A stretch of 64,000 bases of DNA from Fictibacillus phosphorivorans (GCF_007673525.1 NZ_VDZU01000001.1:3321911-3385910), one strand, 5' to 3'; shown: positions 50,943 through 59,044, counted from the first letter of the stretch. Program-made: numbers and translations. The notes: generated from the sequence alone by a model not told the origin.

Positions 50943-51682
50943 GTGACTTTACCTCTTGCTACATAGAGATAGATCTCATCTAACGTCGCATTCTCCAGCC
51001 CGCTTCTTACGCGTAGTTCCTCTAAAGTTCCGCTTAGGACCAGCCTTCCTTCATGCATGATCAAAAAGCGATCGCAATATCTTTCTGCCGTAGACAAAAT
51101 GTGAGTAGACATCAGTACGCCAGCGCCGTTGTTTCTAAATTTAACCATATATTCTAGAAATGATTGAATACCTAATGGATCAAGACCCACGAACGGTTCA
51201 TCCACGATATATAGCTTAGGTTCGACCAATAGTGCACAAAGGATCATTACTTTTTGCTTCATCCCTTTTGAGAACTGACTTGGAAACCACTTGATCTTAT
51301 TATCCATTCGAAACTCTTCTAGTAATGGGCGTACACGAGTTAAAAAGGTTTGTTCTTCTAGTCCATATGCCATTGCTGTTAGCTCTAGATGTTCCCATAA
51401 CGTTAATTCTTCATAGAGAATCGGCATCTCAGGTATGTAAGTAAATTGACTTCGATAATTTTCTGGTTCTTCCCTGAACGTCTGTCCATCGATTTTAGAA
51501 GTGCCTGACATGGGTTCCATGAGACCTAACACATGCTTGATGGTTGTACTTTTACCGGCTCCATTCAATCCGATCAAGCCTACTATCTCATTTTCTTTCA
51601 CCGTGAAATCTAAGTGATGAATAACAGGCTGATTGGGAAGATACCCTCCTGTTAGATCTGTAACTTCAAGGATTAGTTTCAT
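50939..51682 (-). CDS. ecsA: ABC transporter ATP-binding protein EcsA
   Basis: An ATPase of 247 residues: Walker A GLNGAGKST near 37-45, signature FSKGMKQKVMI (a variant of LSGGQ), Walker B LYIVDEPFVGLDPLG and switch His in STHIL. It matches EcsA. AAGGAGGT lies before ATG 51682; the ORF up to 51715 is not used. First gene of ecsAB; ecsC is detached. Confidence 0.9.
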   Translation of the reverse strand: MKLILEVTDLTGGYLPNQPVIHHLDFTVKENEIVGLIGLNGAGKSTTIKHVLGLMEPMSGTSKIDGQTFREEPENYRSQFTYIPEMPILYEELTLWEHLELTAMAYGLEEQTFLTRVRPLLEEFRMDNKIKWFPSQFSKGMKQKVMILCALLVEPKLYIVDEPFVGLDPLGIQSFLEYMVKFRNNGAGVLMSTHILSTAERYCDRFLIMHEGRLVLSGTLEELRVRSGLENATLDEIYLYVARGKVT

Positions 51683-51745
51683 ATAGTACCTCCTTCTGCA
51701 ATCCAGCATTTTCATTATTGTTTGCCATTTTTCTCGTTTTACACC

Positions 51746-52282
51746 TTATGAGGCAGGCATCGGTGTCGGAGTTGGCTCTGCATATCCTTCTTTGTATTTC
51801 TCATCGATCATGTTTCTAATTTCCACCGGTGTTTTTCCATCAGCAGAAGCACTCATGCTGATCGCTGCGATCTCTAAACATGTACCGCACTTTGTACCAT
51901 GATCATCCCATACGATTTTTCCATCTTCTTTGTTTTCTGAAACAAAGCAATCATAATTGTCTTTATGACCTGCCGATTCACCACAGCCACAAAAACAAGG
52001 CATTGATTCTAGCAGTTCTTTATATTTCGGAACTTCCGCATAAATGGCAGCGATCTCATCAGGTTGCTTTTCTAGAAATCCTGGCAATACATCCATTGAA
52101 GCAGTAAGTTCTTGAATATCACCGTTCGGCAGATGATTCTCATGTCCTTCATGAGAAGCTTCCTGTTTAGCGCTTGACTGCTCTTGGTGATTTTTATGCT
52201 CATCTTCTGATTTATTCCCGCACCCTGAGATGAGGAAACTAACACCGAGTGTCATTGTAAAAATAAGTTGTCTTTTTTTCAC
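51746..52282 (-). CDS. PCYCGC-motif lipoprotein
   Basis: A 178-residue lipoprotein with signal peptide and lipobox LISGC (Cys near 21), a His/Glu-rich linker (HKNHQEQ, HEGHENH near 29-50) that could bind metal, and the motif PCFCGCGESAGH near 95-106 with further cysteines DCFV and CGTCLE. PCYCGC-motif proteins in bacilli have no assigned function; a redox or copper role is suggested by the composition. Ends in TPTPMPAS. Located 63 bases upstream of ecsA but likely its own unit. Confidence 0.8.
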   Translation of the reverse strand: MKKRQLIFTMTLGVSFLISGCGNKSEDEHKNHQEQSSAKQEASHEGHENHLPNGDIQELTASMDVLPGFLEKQPDEIAAIYAEVPKYKELLESMPCFCGCGESAGHKDNYDCFVSENKEDGKIVWDDHGTKCGTCLEIAAISMSASADGKTPVEIRNMIDEKYKEGYAEPTPTPMPAS

Positions 52283-52336
52283 GGAGAGTCCTCCTTTTTG
52301 TCATTCTTTCCTTATAATAGCTCAATTCACGTTTCC

Positions 52337-52366
52337 TTTACCAATTTTATATGTATAACTTATAAG
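52337..52366 (+). promoter_or_regulatory. possible promoter of a small transcript
   Basis: TTTACC, then an 18-base spacer, then TATAAG. It lies 20 bases upstream of a perfect 8-bp hairpin and two tiny ORFs that end in a strong terminator. Confidence 0.35.
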
Positions 52367-52388
52367 ACTTCCTGGACAAGATATAAGA

Positions 52389-52411
52389 GAAGAAGGTATC
52401 CCCCCTTCTTC
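52389..52411 (+). promoter_or_regulatory. 5' leader hairpin before tiny ORFs
   Basis: GAAGAAGG and CCTTCTTC are perfect 8-base arms around TATCCCC, immediately before AAGGAG. As a leader structure it could stabilise the RNA or control access to the ribosome site. Confidence 0.4.
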
Positions 52412-52421
52412 AAGGAGAAAG

Positions 52422-52487
52422 ATGCAAGGTATTAGATTTTTTCAGATATGCTTTTCTTTAAGGAGATGGTTCTCTTGGACTATTTAG
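52422..52487 (+). CDS. possible 21-codon peptide
   Basis: ATG 52422 follows CAAGGAG by 5 bases. The frame encodes MQGIRFFQICFSLRRWFSWTI, an aromatic, basic peptide, before TAG. No homologue comes to mind. It overlaps the next tiny ORF by 13 bases. Whether it is translated is unknown; leader peptide or part of a small RNA are the options. Confidence 0.3.
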   Translation: MQGIRFFQICFSLRRWFSWTI

Positions 52488-52531
52488 TGCTTGAGCAATT
52501 ACAAATTCTTAACATTGAGGTGCATGGCTAA
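52475..52531 (+). CDS. possible 18-codon peptide
   Basis: TTG 52475 follows AAGGAGATGG by a few bases. The frame encodes MDYLVLEQLQILNIEVHG if TTG is read as start. It is acidic and amphipathic, in contrast to the preceding basic peptide. Small size makes chance plausible; the two good ribosome sites in a row are the reason to list it. Confidence 0.3.
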   Translation: MDYLVLEQLQILNIEVHG

Positions 52532-52584
52532 AAAATCGTATTGTTTTGTTTTCGTGTTCTCCTTTCTTCTCTAACCTCTATAAG

Positions 52585-52626
52585 AAGAAGGGTTCTATTT
52601 TTGAATAGGACCCTTCTTTTTTTTTT
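52585..52626 (+). terminator. strong terminator of the small locus
   Basis: AAGAAGGGTTCTATT pairs with AATAGGACCCTTCTT around 4 bases, followed by nine T. No annotated plus-strand gene precedes it, so it ends the small transcript proposed at 52.37-52.63 kb. Confidence 0.88.
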
Positions 52627-52642
52627 ACCTGCTTTTGGAAGT

Positions 52643-52975
52643 GTTGATTTCCGTTACAGGCTGCTCGCTTTCCATGGGCAGACGCTGAGCCACATTCGTA
52701 CGTTTCACTCTTAAGTGTCTCAGCTGCCTAGTTGCAGTGGCTAGCCCCTCAAGGTCAAAAGTTGAACGGTCTGTGATGAGCAAAGTGCGCCTTCGTAGCC
52801 CATTCACCTTTTGCATGTCGGGGCTGAACGAGCCCACTTCCACTTTTTGAAATGCCCGCCTTCTTGCTCCTTACTCCTGCGTCTACAAGTTAATGCTAGC
52901 GGAGTAAGCTTCCTCGTCGCATGCCTTGCGAGATGCATTTCAGGTGGTAGGCACGCACCTTCCACTCCAATCAAC
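52643..52975. repeat. Element B: enlarged palindromic repeat with nested second repeat
   Basis: Begins GTTGATTTCCGTTACAGG and ends CCACTCCAATCAAC like elements D and E. The interior is expanded by CTAGCCCCTCAAGGTCAAAAG to about 52850, related to the insert of element A, and a further unrelated part rich in GC. Confidence 0.7.
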
Positions 52976-53112
52976 CTGTCTATGAAGAAAATAAAAAACA
53001 TTCACAAGCAACTATCGTATAGAAAAGAACCTTTTAATAAGATAAAAAGAATACCTTATTTTTTAGGTTGATCTTGTGTGATATGATAAGTAAAAAAAAT
53101 GAGGTGAGCCAC

Positions 53113-53541
53113 TTGTCCCACGATTCAAACTGCATTTTTTGTAAAATTGTTGCGGGAGAAATTCCATCCTACAAAGTGTACGAAGATGAAAACGTCCTAG
53201 CCTTCTTAGACATCAGTCAGGTAACAAAAGGACATACGCTGATCATTCCTAAAGAGCACTCCACAGATATTTTTGAACTGCCTGCAGAAACAGCAGCGAA
53301 GCTTTATTCTGTCGTGCCTAAAATTGCCTCTGGAATTAAACAAACGTTTAACCCGATCGGTCTGAACATCTTAAACAACAACGGTGAAGCAGCTGGACAA
53401 TCTGTTTTTCATTACCATATGCACTTCATTCCACGCTACGGACAAGGTGACGGATTTGGAGCAGTCTGGAAAACACAGGATACCCCTGCAGACGAAATGA
53501 CTGAAATCGCTCAAAATATTAAAGAAAACGTTAAAAACTAA
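53113..53541 (+). CDS. hit: HIT family hydrolase Hit
   Basis: A 142-residue HIT protein: CIFCKIVAGEIPSYKVYED near 8-26, HTLIIPKEHS and the triad HYHMHFIPRYGQGDGFGAVW (His-x-His-x-His near 103-107). Position upstream of and divergent from ecsA matches B. subtilis hit. TTG 53113 is 6 bases after GAGGTG; the ORF from 53068 would start inside the leader. Confidence 0.9.
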   Translation: MSHDSNCIFCKIVAGEIPSYKVYEDENVLAFLDISQVTKGHTLIIPKEHSTDIFELPAETAAKLYSVVPKIASGIKQTFNPIGLNILNNNGEAAGQSVFHYHMHFIPRYGQGDGFGAVWKTQDTPADEMTEIAQNIKENVKN

Positions 53542-53552
53542 CGTTACATATT

Positions 53553-53587
53553 AAAACTGCCTTTTTTAAACTGGGGCAGTTTTTTCA
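53553..53587 (+). terminator. terminator of hit
   Basis: AAAACTGCC pairs with GGGCAGTTTT, followed by a T run, just after the hit stop. Confidence 0.82.
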
Positions 53588-53625
53588 TATTCTTTTTTGC
53601 ACAATCTTTGTTGCTCTTGAAAGTA

Positions 53626-53753
53626 GTTGATCTCCGTTACAGGATGCTCGCTTTCCGGGGGGCGTGCGGTGAGCCACCTTGTCGCATCGCTCTTAGGTGT
53701 CTCACCTGTCCCGCTCATCCCCCAAGAGTCTCGCACCTTGCACTCCAATCAAC
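53626..53753. repeat. Element D: 128-bp palindromic repeat
   Basis: Starts GTTGATCTCCGTTACAGG, contains GCTCGCTTTCCGGGGGGCG (partial) and GGTGTCTCACCTG, and ends GCACTCCAATCAAC. The ends form GTTGAT/ATCAAC inverted repeats. Confidence 0.75.
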
Positions 53754-53839
53754 TTTTTCCAAGAAGTAGTTCTAAAAATTTTTGAATGCAATCATTTTTT
53801 AAACATAGCAGTTTTACATTTTTGATGAGGAGGAGAACG

Positions 53840-54919
53840 ATGACACGCATCTATTTTCAAGCCGGACCCACAACATTGCCAAAAGAGGTTATGCAGCAAG
53901 CAAAGGAAGAGTGGGATGACTTCTTAGGTACTGGATTAAATATTATGGAGCATAGCCACAGGGGTTCAGAATATGAAGGCATCCATAATCAAGCGAAAAC
54001 ACGCATGAAACGTTTGCTCAATATACCAGATACACATGAAGTATTGTTCTTACAAGGCGGAGCAAGTCTACAGTTTGCCATGATTCCAATGAATTTTATT
54101 CAAGGTGGTAAGACTGCAAAATACGTACTCACTGGGGCATGGTCTGAAAAAGCTTATAAAGAAGCTCAGAAAATCGGAACGTGTGAGGCAGTCATTACAG
54201 GTAAGGACTCGGACTATCGCACCCTTCCAGAGATGAACTATGTTTCTAGCGAAAATGACGCCTATCTTCATATTACTTCCAATAACACGATCTATGGCAC
54301 ACAATGGTCAGACCTACATGCCTTCACTCATCCAAATCTTATAGCGGATATGTCGAGCGATATTATGAGCAGACCCCTATCTGTTGGAGATTATGGATTA
54401 ATCTATGCCGGTGCTCAAAAAAACCTTGGACCTTCGGGTGTAACCGCCGTTATCGTACGTAAAGATCTGCTACAGGAAAATAAATCTGTTCCATCCATCT
54501 TGTCGTATTCGGTTCATGCAAAAAATAATTCTCTTTACAACACGCCTCCTGTTTACTCCATCTACTTGCTAAACCTTGTACTAGGGTGGGTAGAAAAGTG
54601 TGGTGGTGTCATTGAAATGGAAAAGAGAAATCATAATAAAGCTGGAGTCATCTACGATACGATTGATAGAAGCAATGGGTTCTACAACGGGTATGCTACA
54701 ACTGAATCACGTTCGAACATGAATGTTACTTTCACTCTTTTAAATGACGAACTGGAAAAGCTGTTTATTAAAGAGAGTGAAGAAAACGGAATATATGGGC
54801 TAAAAGGACACCGGTCGGTCGGGGGTTTCAGAGCTTCTATCTATAATGCTGTACCTCAAGAATCGTGTGATAGCCTAGCACAGTTCATGAGACATTTTCA
54901 GGAAAAATACGGAAAGTAG
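53840..54919 (+). CDS. serC: phosphoserine aminotransferase
   Basis: PLP enzyme for serine (and pyridoxal) synthesis, 359 residues. FQAGPTTLPKEVMQQA near 5-20, HSHRGSEYEGIHNQA (in part) near 38, GGASLQFAMIPMN near 75-87, the PLP lysine in YAGAQKNLGPSG near 189-200 and the C-terminal GHRSVGGFRASIYNA. ATG 53840 is preceded by GAGGAGG; the longer ORF from 53786 is not used. Position between hit and trpP as in B. subtilis. Confidence 0.93.
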   Translation: MTRIYFQAGPTTLPKEVMQQAKEEWDDFLGTGLNIMEHSHRGSEYEGIHNQAKTRMKRLLNIPDTHEVLFLQGGASLQFAMIPMNFIQGGKTAKYVLTGAWSEKAYKEAQKIGTCEAVITGKDSDYRTLPEMNYVSSENDAYLHITSNNTIYGTQWSDLHAFTHPNLIADMSSDIMSRPLSVGDYGLIYAGAQKNLGPSGVTAVIVRKDLLQENKSVPSILSYSVHAKNNSLYNTPPVYSIYLLNLVLGWVEKCGGVIEMEKRNHNKAGVIYDTIDRSNGFYNGYATTESRSNMNVTFTLLNDELEKLFIKESEENGIYGLKGHRSVGGFRASIYNAVPQESCDSLAQFMRHFQEKYGK

Positions 54920-54974
54920 TTCACAAACCTTTTCAGTTGTACGTGCATCTGTTAACATAAAGGTACTTTCGCAT

Positions 54975-55033
54975 TAGGCCAAGAGGGCACTATTGGAAAG
55001 AAATTAGGCTAAGAGTAGCTGAGGAGAGATGAG
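54975..55033 (+). promoter_or_regulatory. TRAP-binding-like (G/U)AG triplet cluster in the trpP leader
   Basis: UAG/GAG triplets at 54975, 54983, 55005, 55013, 55016, 55021, 55024 and 55031 run through the ribosome site to 4 bases before the trpP ATG. In B. subtilis TRAP bound to trp blocks translation of trpP (yhaG) through such triplets. Spacing here is irregular, so the fit is good but not ideal. Confidence 0.6.
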
Positions 55034-55036
55034 AAA

Positions 55037-55558
55037 ATGAATACGAATACTAAATCATTAGCTTTAACATCTGTACTTATTGCATTAGGGTATGTGTTTC
55101 ACACTGTTGTACCCCCATTATTTTTTGGAATGAAACCAGACTTATTACTCGTGATGATGTTTTTAGCCATAATGCTATCACCTACTAAACAAAACGTGAT
55201 CATTGCAAGTATGGCAGCTGGAGTCATTTCAGCACTAACAACTGGTATGGCCGGCGGACAGATCGCCAATATCGTTGAAAAACCTATAACTGCTTTTATC
55301 TTTTTGGCGTTGTTCTTACTTGCTAAAAAAGTAAAAGTAAATGCGATAAGCGCTGTTCTTTTAACAGTAGTCGGAACGATTATCAGCGGTACATTATTCC
55401 TCATGGTCGCCATGCTCGTAGCGGGATTACCTGGTACATTACTTAGCTTCATTGGAATGATCGTTGTTCCAACAAGCGTCGTTAGCGGCTTGATCATGTT
55501 CTTTATCTACCCGATCGCAGATCGACTATCTAAACGTTCAAACATAACTGCTAATTAA
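55037..55558 (+). CDS. trpP: tryptophan transporter TrpP
   Basis: A 173-residue membrane protein with five to six segments: VFHTVVPPLFFGMKPDLLLVMMFLAIML (in part), MAAGVISALTTGMAGGQIANIVEKP (in part), FLMVAMLVAGLPGTLLSF and a short hydrophilic end. It matches TrpP (YhaG), the TRAP-regulated tryptophan importer, also adjacent to serC in B. subtilis. ATG 55037 follows GAGGAGAGATGAG, itself made of TRAP-like triplets. Confidence 0.9.
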   Translation: MNTNTKSLALTSVLIALGYVFHTVVPPLFFGMKPDLLLVMMFLAIMLSPTKQNVIIASMAAGVISALTTGMAGGQIANIVEKPITAFIFLALFLLAKKVKVNAISAVLLTVVGTIISGTLFLMVAMLVAGLPGTLLSFIGMIVVPTSVVSGLIMFFIYPIADRLSKRSNITAN

Positions 55559-55578
55559 ATAATGATAATTTCCAAATA

Positions 55579-55606
55579 AAAAGCCAGCTCCTATGGAGTT
55601 GGCTTT
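55579..55606. terminator. terminator at the trpP/YkvA convergent end
   Basis: AAAGCCAGCTCC pairs with GGAGTTGGCTTT around 3 bases; it overlaps the last codons of the YkvA gene. Confidence 0.8.
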
Positions 55607-56016
55607 ATGTATTTATCCTCTTCTTCTTTTTCTTCTTCCCACGTCTGAAAAGCTGCTATCTCAGTTGATAACGTTGAAAAAATAAAAGCTAGGACAGTTG
55701 CATCATCCAATAGTCCTGCTCCGATTAAAAAATCAGGCACTGCATCAATTGGACTAACAAAATACAGAAGTCCTGCGACCACTAATAGTAAAGATTTTTT
55801 CGAGACATCACGATAGTCGCCTCTTTTATATGACTTTACCATTCGAACTAACGCTTTTACTTGAGAGCCTAGGTTACTTAAACCTTGTTTATCTGGTTGT
55901 GAACTTTTTTTCTCAGCTTCTGTAACGAGCTCACCCGTTTGAGTAGAACTTTCGAGCACAGCATTCGCTTTTTCCTTCATTTTATTAAAGTAGTTGCCGA
56001 TTGTGTTTTGTTTCAA
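55591..56016 (-). CDS. YkvA family protein (DUF1232)
   Basis: A 141-residue protein with the DUF1232 core LLVVAGLLYFVSPIDAVPDFLIGAGLLDDATVLAFIF (in part, near 76-105): two hydrophobic helices joined by an SPIDAVPD-type turn. N-terminal third is charged. Function unknown. TTG 56016 has GGAGGG 7 bases upstream; the ATG at 56031 overlaps the ribosome site. Inserted between trpP and yhaH compared with B. subtilis. Confidence 0.82.
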   Translation of the reverse strand: MKQNTIGNYFNKMKEKANAVLESSTQTGELVTEAEKKSSQPDKQGLSNLGSQVKALVRMVKSYKRGDYRDVSKKSLLLVVAGLLYFVSPIDAVPDFLIGAGLLDDATVLAFIFSTLSTEIAAFQTWEEEKEEEDKYIKPTP

Positions 56017-56213
56017 CCCATATCCCTCCATTCTTTTTATTATGTATACCCTCTTTTAAACATCTTCGTCAATTGTGAAACTTTTTTTCCTTTTCATTTA
56101 TTTTATATTATCATTCTCCAAAGTCAGTCAAATATCTTCTGTTTTAGACAAGTATGACATTTTTTGAAACAACGTACTTCGTCACTATTTCCTTCTAACA
56201 TTCCTATTGTATC

Positions 56214-56236
56214 AACGGTTTCAAATTTCGACCGTT
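56214..56236. promoter_or_regulatory. inverted repeat in the divergent gap upstream of yhaH
   Basis: AACGGT and ACCGTT are separated by 11 bases within the 360-base region between the divergent YkvA and yhaH genes; TTCTATAATAG follows directly, a possible -10 element. No gene is seen in this gap. Confidence 0.35.
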
Positions 56237-56376
56237 CTATAATAGCTTAATCTTGCATGTCCAAACATGACGAAATCTATCGGGAAATATTTTTATATTC
56301 GTCATTATTTTTCATAGGAATATAAGAGAAATTCACGAATTCATTAGATAATAAAAGAATGAGGAGGAATTATAAG

Positions 56377-56658
56377 ATGTCTAAACAAAAATCCATGGTA
56401 GTAGGTTTCGCATTAGGAACGGTGGTTACTGCAGCAGCTACTCTGCTTTCTACACCAAAAGCAGGTAAAGAAGTAAGACAAGATCTTAAAGTGAATATGG
56501 ATAAAATGAAATCGACGTTCTCCAGCATCAAACGTGATGGCATTCAGCTTAGAGCAAAGATCAGATTTGCTAACAAAGAAAAAGAAGAGGCTCTACAAGA
56601 AACAGCTGCCTCTACAATTGAAGAAGCTCCTGAAGAAATGGAGCAAGAAATTAAATAA
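56377..56658 (+). CDS. yhaH: YtxH domain protein YhaH
   Basis: A 93-residue protein with one N-terminal glycine-rich membrane segment (VVGFALGTVVTAAATLLSTPKAGKEVR in part, near 7-30), then a charged helix, the YtxH domain of Gram-positive general-stress proteins. ATG 56377 is 9 bases after GAGGAGG. Located before hpr as in B. subtilis. Confidence 0.85.
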   Translation: MSKQKSMVVGFALGTVVTAAATLLSTPKAGKEVRQDLKVNMDKMKSTFSSIKRDGIQLRAKIRFANKEKEEALQETAASTIEEAPEEMEQEIK

Positions 56659-56662
56659 TCCC

Positions 56663-56696
56663 AAAAAAATTCTCCCTTTTTGGAGAATTTTTTTTA
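56663..56696 (+). terminator. terminator of yhaH
   Basis: AAAATTCTCC pairs with GGAGAATTTT, then a T run. Confidence 0.88.
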
Positions 56697-56869
56697 TCTA
56701 TACTCCAAACGAGTAAGAACACTTACATCAACACCATATCAGCTAAAAGTTATATAACTATTTTACTAAAAAATAAGGAAAAATTGAAAAATTTTACTTT
56801 CTTATTATAGGAAATACTGGCATAATGAGGAATAGGATGTGTTTTATAAGATGGAGGGGCATTTTAAAA

Positions 56870-57451
56870 ATGAACAAAGATCAATTATATAGTTTTCAAG
56901 AAGCCATGATCTATAGTCACAAACTTTCACAGATTAGTAAAGCATTATGGAAAAGTGTAGAAAAAGACTGGCAAAATTGGATTAAGGATTATGGTTTAAA
57001 CATTAATGAACACCATATTCTATGGATTGCTCATCATCTTGAGGGTGCATCAATCTCTGATATTGCAAAGTTTGGCGTTATGCACGTATCCACTGCTTTT
57101 AACTTTTCAAAAAAGCTTGAAGAACAAGGCTATCTAACATTTTCTAAAAAAGAAGATGATAAGCGAAATACATATATTTGTCTAACACCTAAAGGTGAAG
57201 AGCTTTTACTTCAAACATTGAACACGTACGATCCTTCAAAGTTTGGTGTTTTCAGTGCTTCTATGCCGATTAAAGAGTTATTTGGAAGGTTCCCAGAGTT
57301 TCCTGAATTGATGTCGATCATCCGCAATCTATATGGCGATGACTTTATGTCGATTTTCAACAAACTCGAAGAAAAGATCGAAGCATCATTAGATGATCAG
57401 CCTGCATCACCTGTGATAGCAGCTGAAGAAATTGCCTCTTCTCATTCGTAA
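56870..57451 (+). CDS. hpr: MarR-type transition-state regulator Hpr (ScoC)
   Basis: A 193-residue winged-helix regulator: [32 protein letters not shown] (in part), [42 protein letters not shown] (in part, near 45-85) and [16 protein letters not shown] form the MarR core. The extended C-terminus is typical of Hpr/ScoC, which represses extracellular protease and sporulation genes in B. subtilis. ATG 56870 has GGAGGGG 9 bases upstream. Its end overlaps yhaI by 10 bases. Confidence 0.92.
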   Translation: MNKDQLYSFQEAMIYSHKLSQISKALWKSVEKDWQNWIKDYGLNINEHHILWIAHHLEGASISDIAKFGVMHVSTAFNFSKKLEEQGYLTFSKKEDDKRNTYICLTPKGEELLLQTLNTYDPSKFGVFSASMPIKELFGRFPEFPELMSIIRNLYGDDFMSIFNKLEEKIEASLDDQPASPVIAAEEIASSHS

Positions 57452-57783
57452 CGTACAGATAACTCATAAAGCTTCTCCATCAAAGAAATATACTTTTCTT
57501 GTTGAAGCAAAGCAGTAATCGTTTCTCTTGGGGAAAGCTTTGGCGTTAACATGCCTGCAAAATGCAACAATAGCGGTGTGTAATGTACAAAGCCTTCTTC
57601 ACTCTGCATTTCATATTTTCGTTGAAGCTCATCGCAAAGAAGGAAGACCTTATTCACTTCCTGCTCGGTGAGCTTCTTTTCCATGACCAGTCTAAAAAAT
57701 GGATACGCTGTAAGATCGACACTCTCAATCGTTAGCTGATTATAAAATTCTAGTCGTTCAAGTCGTTCTTCCACCGTCTCCAT
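57442..57783 (-). CDS. yhaI: YhaI-like DUF1878 family protein
   Basis: A 113-residue acidic helical protein ([20 protein letters not shown], then [42 protein letters not shown] in part). It corresponds to B. subtilis YhaI, convergent with hpr. No function known. The 10-base overlap of stop regions with hpr means the two transcripts are antisense at their ends. Confidence 0.85.
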   Translation of the reverse strand: METVEERLERLEFYNQLTIESVDLTAYPFFRLVMEKKLTEQEVNKVFLLCDELQRKYEMQSEEGFVHYTPLLLHFAGMLTPKLSPRETITALLQQEKYISLMEKLYELSVRYE

Positions 57784-57873
57784 ACAAAACCCTGCTTTCT
57801 AGTCATTGTCTGTCTATAATAATTATAATCCAACTTTCTCCATTTGGGTATGAATAATTGAGGAAGAATAAAT

Positions 57874-57916
57874 AAAGCGCTCCTTCCCTAACGTGCTCGG
57901 GTAGAAGCGCTTTTTT
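57874..57916 (-). terminator. terminator of the YpmS-like gene
   Basis: AAGCGCTTCTACCC pairs imperfectly with GGGAAGGAGCGCTT; a U-rich tail on the minus strand is short, and the stop of the gene abuts the stem. Confidence 0.65.
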
Positions 57917-58495
57917 CTAGTTATTCGTATAGACTCCGAATTTAATAGAGTTCTTCTTTAGATCGAATTCTTCCGCTTTCACCGCATAGCCCTTCTTTGT
58001 TGGCATTTCGGTCACTCTCATCAAAATGCTCTCATCTTTCGGATAGACATCTACCCATTCAGGAAACTGGACGGTCTTTTTAATCAATGTAAACACCTCG
58101 TCACCGGGTAGTGGGAAACGTCCTACTTGCATATCCTTTTCCTTCAATAACAGATCACCGTTTTCAAGAACCTCAGGCTCAAAGGTAACCTGATAAGGAA
58201 GCTCTTGATCAAACGCGATAAATGATCCGTTAAGCACGGCTTCATCATTGCGCAAATTAACGTATACGTTCACATCTGGCGCTTTTTTGCGGAGCTCTTT
58301 ATTTAACAGATCTTCCACCTGTTCCTTTTCTGTATGTATGCTTAAGAGCTTTTGATTGTCTCGAATATCTGTATCTAGTGAACTACGATCTAAACGGCCA
58401 CCAACAGGGTCACTAAAAAGCATAACGGCTATGGCGATCGGTACAATTAAAAATAGAAGCAATAGTGTAAAAAATGCCGTTTTCCATTTATTCAT
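57917..58495 (-). CDS. YpmS family (DUF2140) membrane-anchored protein
   Basis: A 192-residue protein with one N-terminal transmembrane segment (TAFFTLLLLFLIVPIAIAVML, near 6-26) and an extracellular domain containing VNLRNDEAVLNGSF, VTFEPEVLENGDLLLKEKDMQVG (in part) and the LPGDEVFTLIKK region, typical of YpmS/DUF2140. Function unknown. ATG 58495 is 6 bases after GGGAGAG. Confidence 0.8.
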   Translation of the reverse strand: MNKWKTAFFTLLLLFLIVPIAIAVMLFSDPVGGRLDRSSLDTDIRDNQKLLSIHTEKEQVEDLLNKELRKKAPDVNVYVNLRNDEAVLNGSFIAFDQELPYQVTFEPEVLENGDLLLKEKDMQVGRFPLPGDEVFTLIKKTVQFPEWVDVYPKDESILMRVTEMPTKKGYAVKAEEFDLKKNSIKFGVYTNN

Positions 58496-58595
58496 AAATT
58501 TCTCTCCCTCTCTCATCTCTTAGAAGTTATTTTCCTATTCATATTCCACATATTTTGGTAAAGTTAAACAAGTAGTTCATGTTGGAGGTTTTCAT

Positions 58596-58775
58596 ATGGC
58601 AGGCTATATCTTCGTTTTTTTGGCACCAATCTTTTTATTCGTTTTTAACTCACTCACTCACAAGTTATGTGACAAAAAGAACTTGTCCTCAAAACAGCAA
58701 GACTCGGTTTATCGTACGATCAACGTTTCTATTACCATTCTGCTCATTTCATCCTATGTTTCAAACGTTCTATAG
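58596..58775 (+). CDS. small two-segment membrane protein, unknown
   Basis: A 59-residue ORF: ATG 58596 has GGAGG 7 bases upstream. Two hydrophobic stretches (YIFVFLAPIFLFVFNSL near 4-20 and VSITILLISSYVSNVL near 44-59) flank a charged loop with KKNLSSKQQD. A 107-codon ORF in another frame overlaps it but lacks a good ribosome site and looks unlike protein. I do not recognise a family. Divergent from the YpmS-like gene. Confidence 0.65.
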   Translation: MAGYIFVFLAPIFLFVFNSLTHKLCDKKNLSSKQQDSVYRTINVSITILLISSYVSNVL

Positions 58776-58783
58776 AAAATATA

Positions 58784-58814
58784 AAAAGGGGGAACCTAGA
58801 TTGCATTCCCCCTT
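58784..58814 (-). terminator. hairpin with minus-strand U tract
   Basis: AAGGGGGAA pairs with TTCCCCCTT; on the minus strand UUUUUAUAUUUU follows. It could end the minus-strand YjcZ-type transcript. The 134 bases between it and the first YjcZ gene show no convincing gene. Confidence 0.7.
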
Positions 58815-58948
58815 GAGTAACCGTACCATACACATGCTGCACCTTTTGATCAAGAGTAGTAAAACACACATTAACGAAACTGCTTATAAACGTCAAGCCT
58901 GATCAGTCCCCCTTCGTAAGAAAAGGTCCTGCTTAGCCGTCATTTATT

Positions 58949-59044
58949 TTAGCAGAAACATGCAGCACCTACGATAATCAAAAGAATAAACAACACAACA
59001 ATCAATGCGAAGCCTTTTCCATGCCCGTATCCACCGTAACCCAT
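58949..59044 (-). CDS. YjcZ family sporulation protein, copy 1
   Basis: A 31-residue peptide: [11 protein letters not shown], a hydrophobic helix [17 protein letters not shown] and final FC. This glycine/tyrosine head plus membrane tail with terminal Cys is the YjcZ/SscA-like sporulation family. ATG 59044 has AGGAGGTGG upstream. Below usual ORF-size cutoffs. Confidence 0.82.
   Translation of the reverse strand: MGYGGYGHGKGFALIVVLFILLIIVGAACFC

Noticed and set aside
52625..53071. several ORFs of 65-86 codons upstream of hit
   Set aside because: All fall within repeat element B; their products resemble translations of the same repeat elsewhere.
58579..58902. 107-codon ORF
   Set aside because: Shadow of the 59-codon membrane-protein frame, which has the better ribosome site and more protein-like composition.
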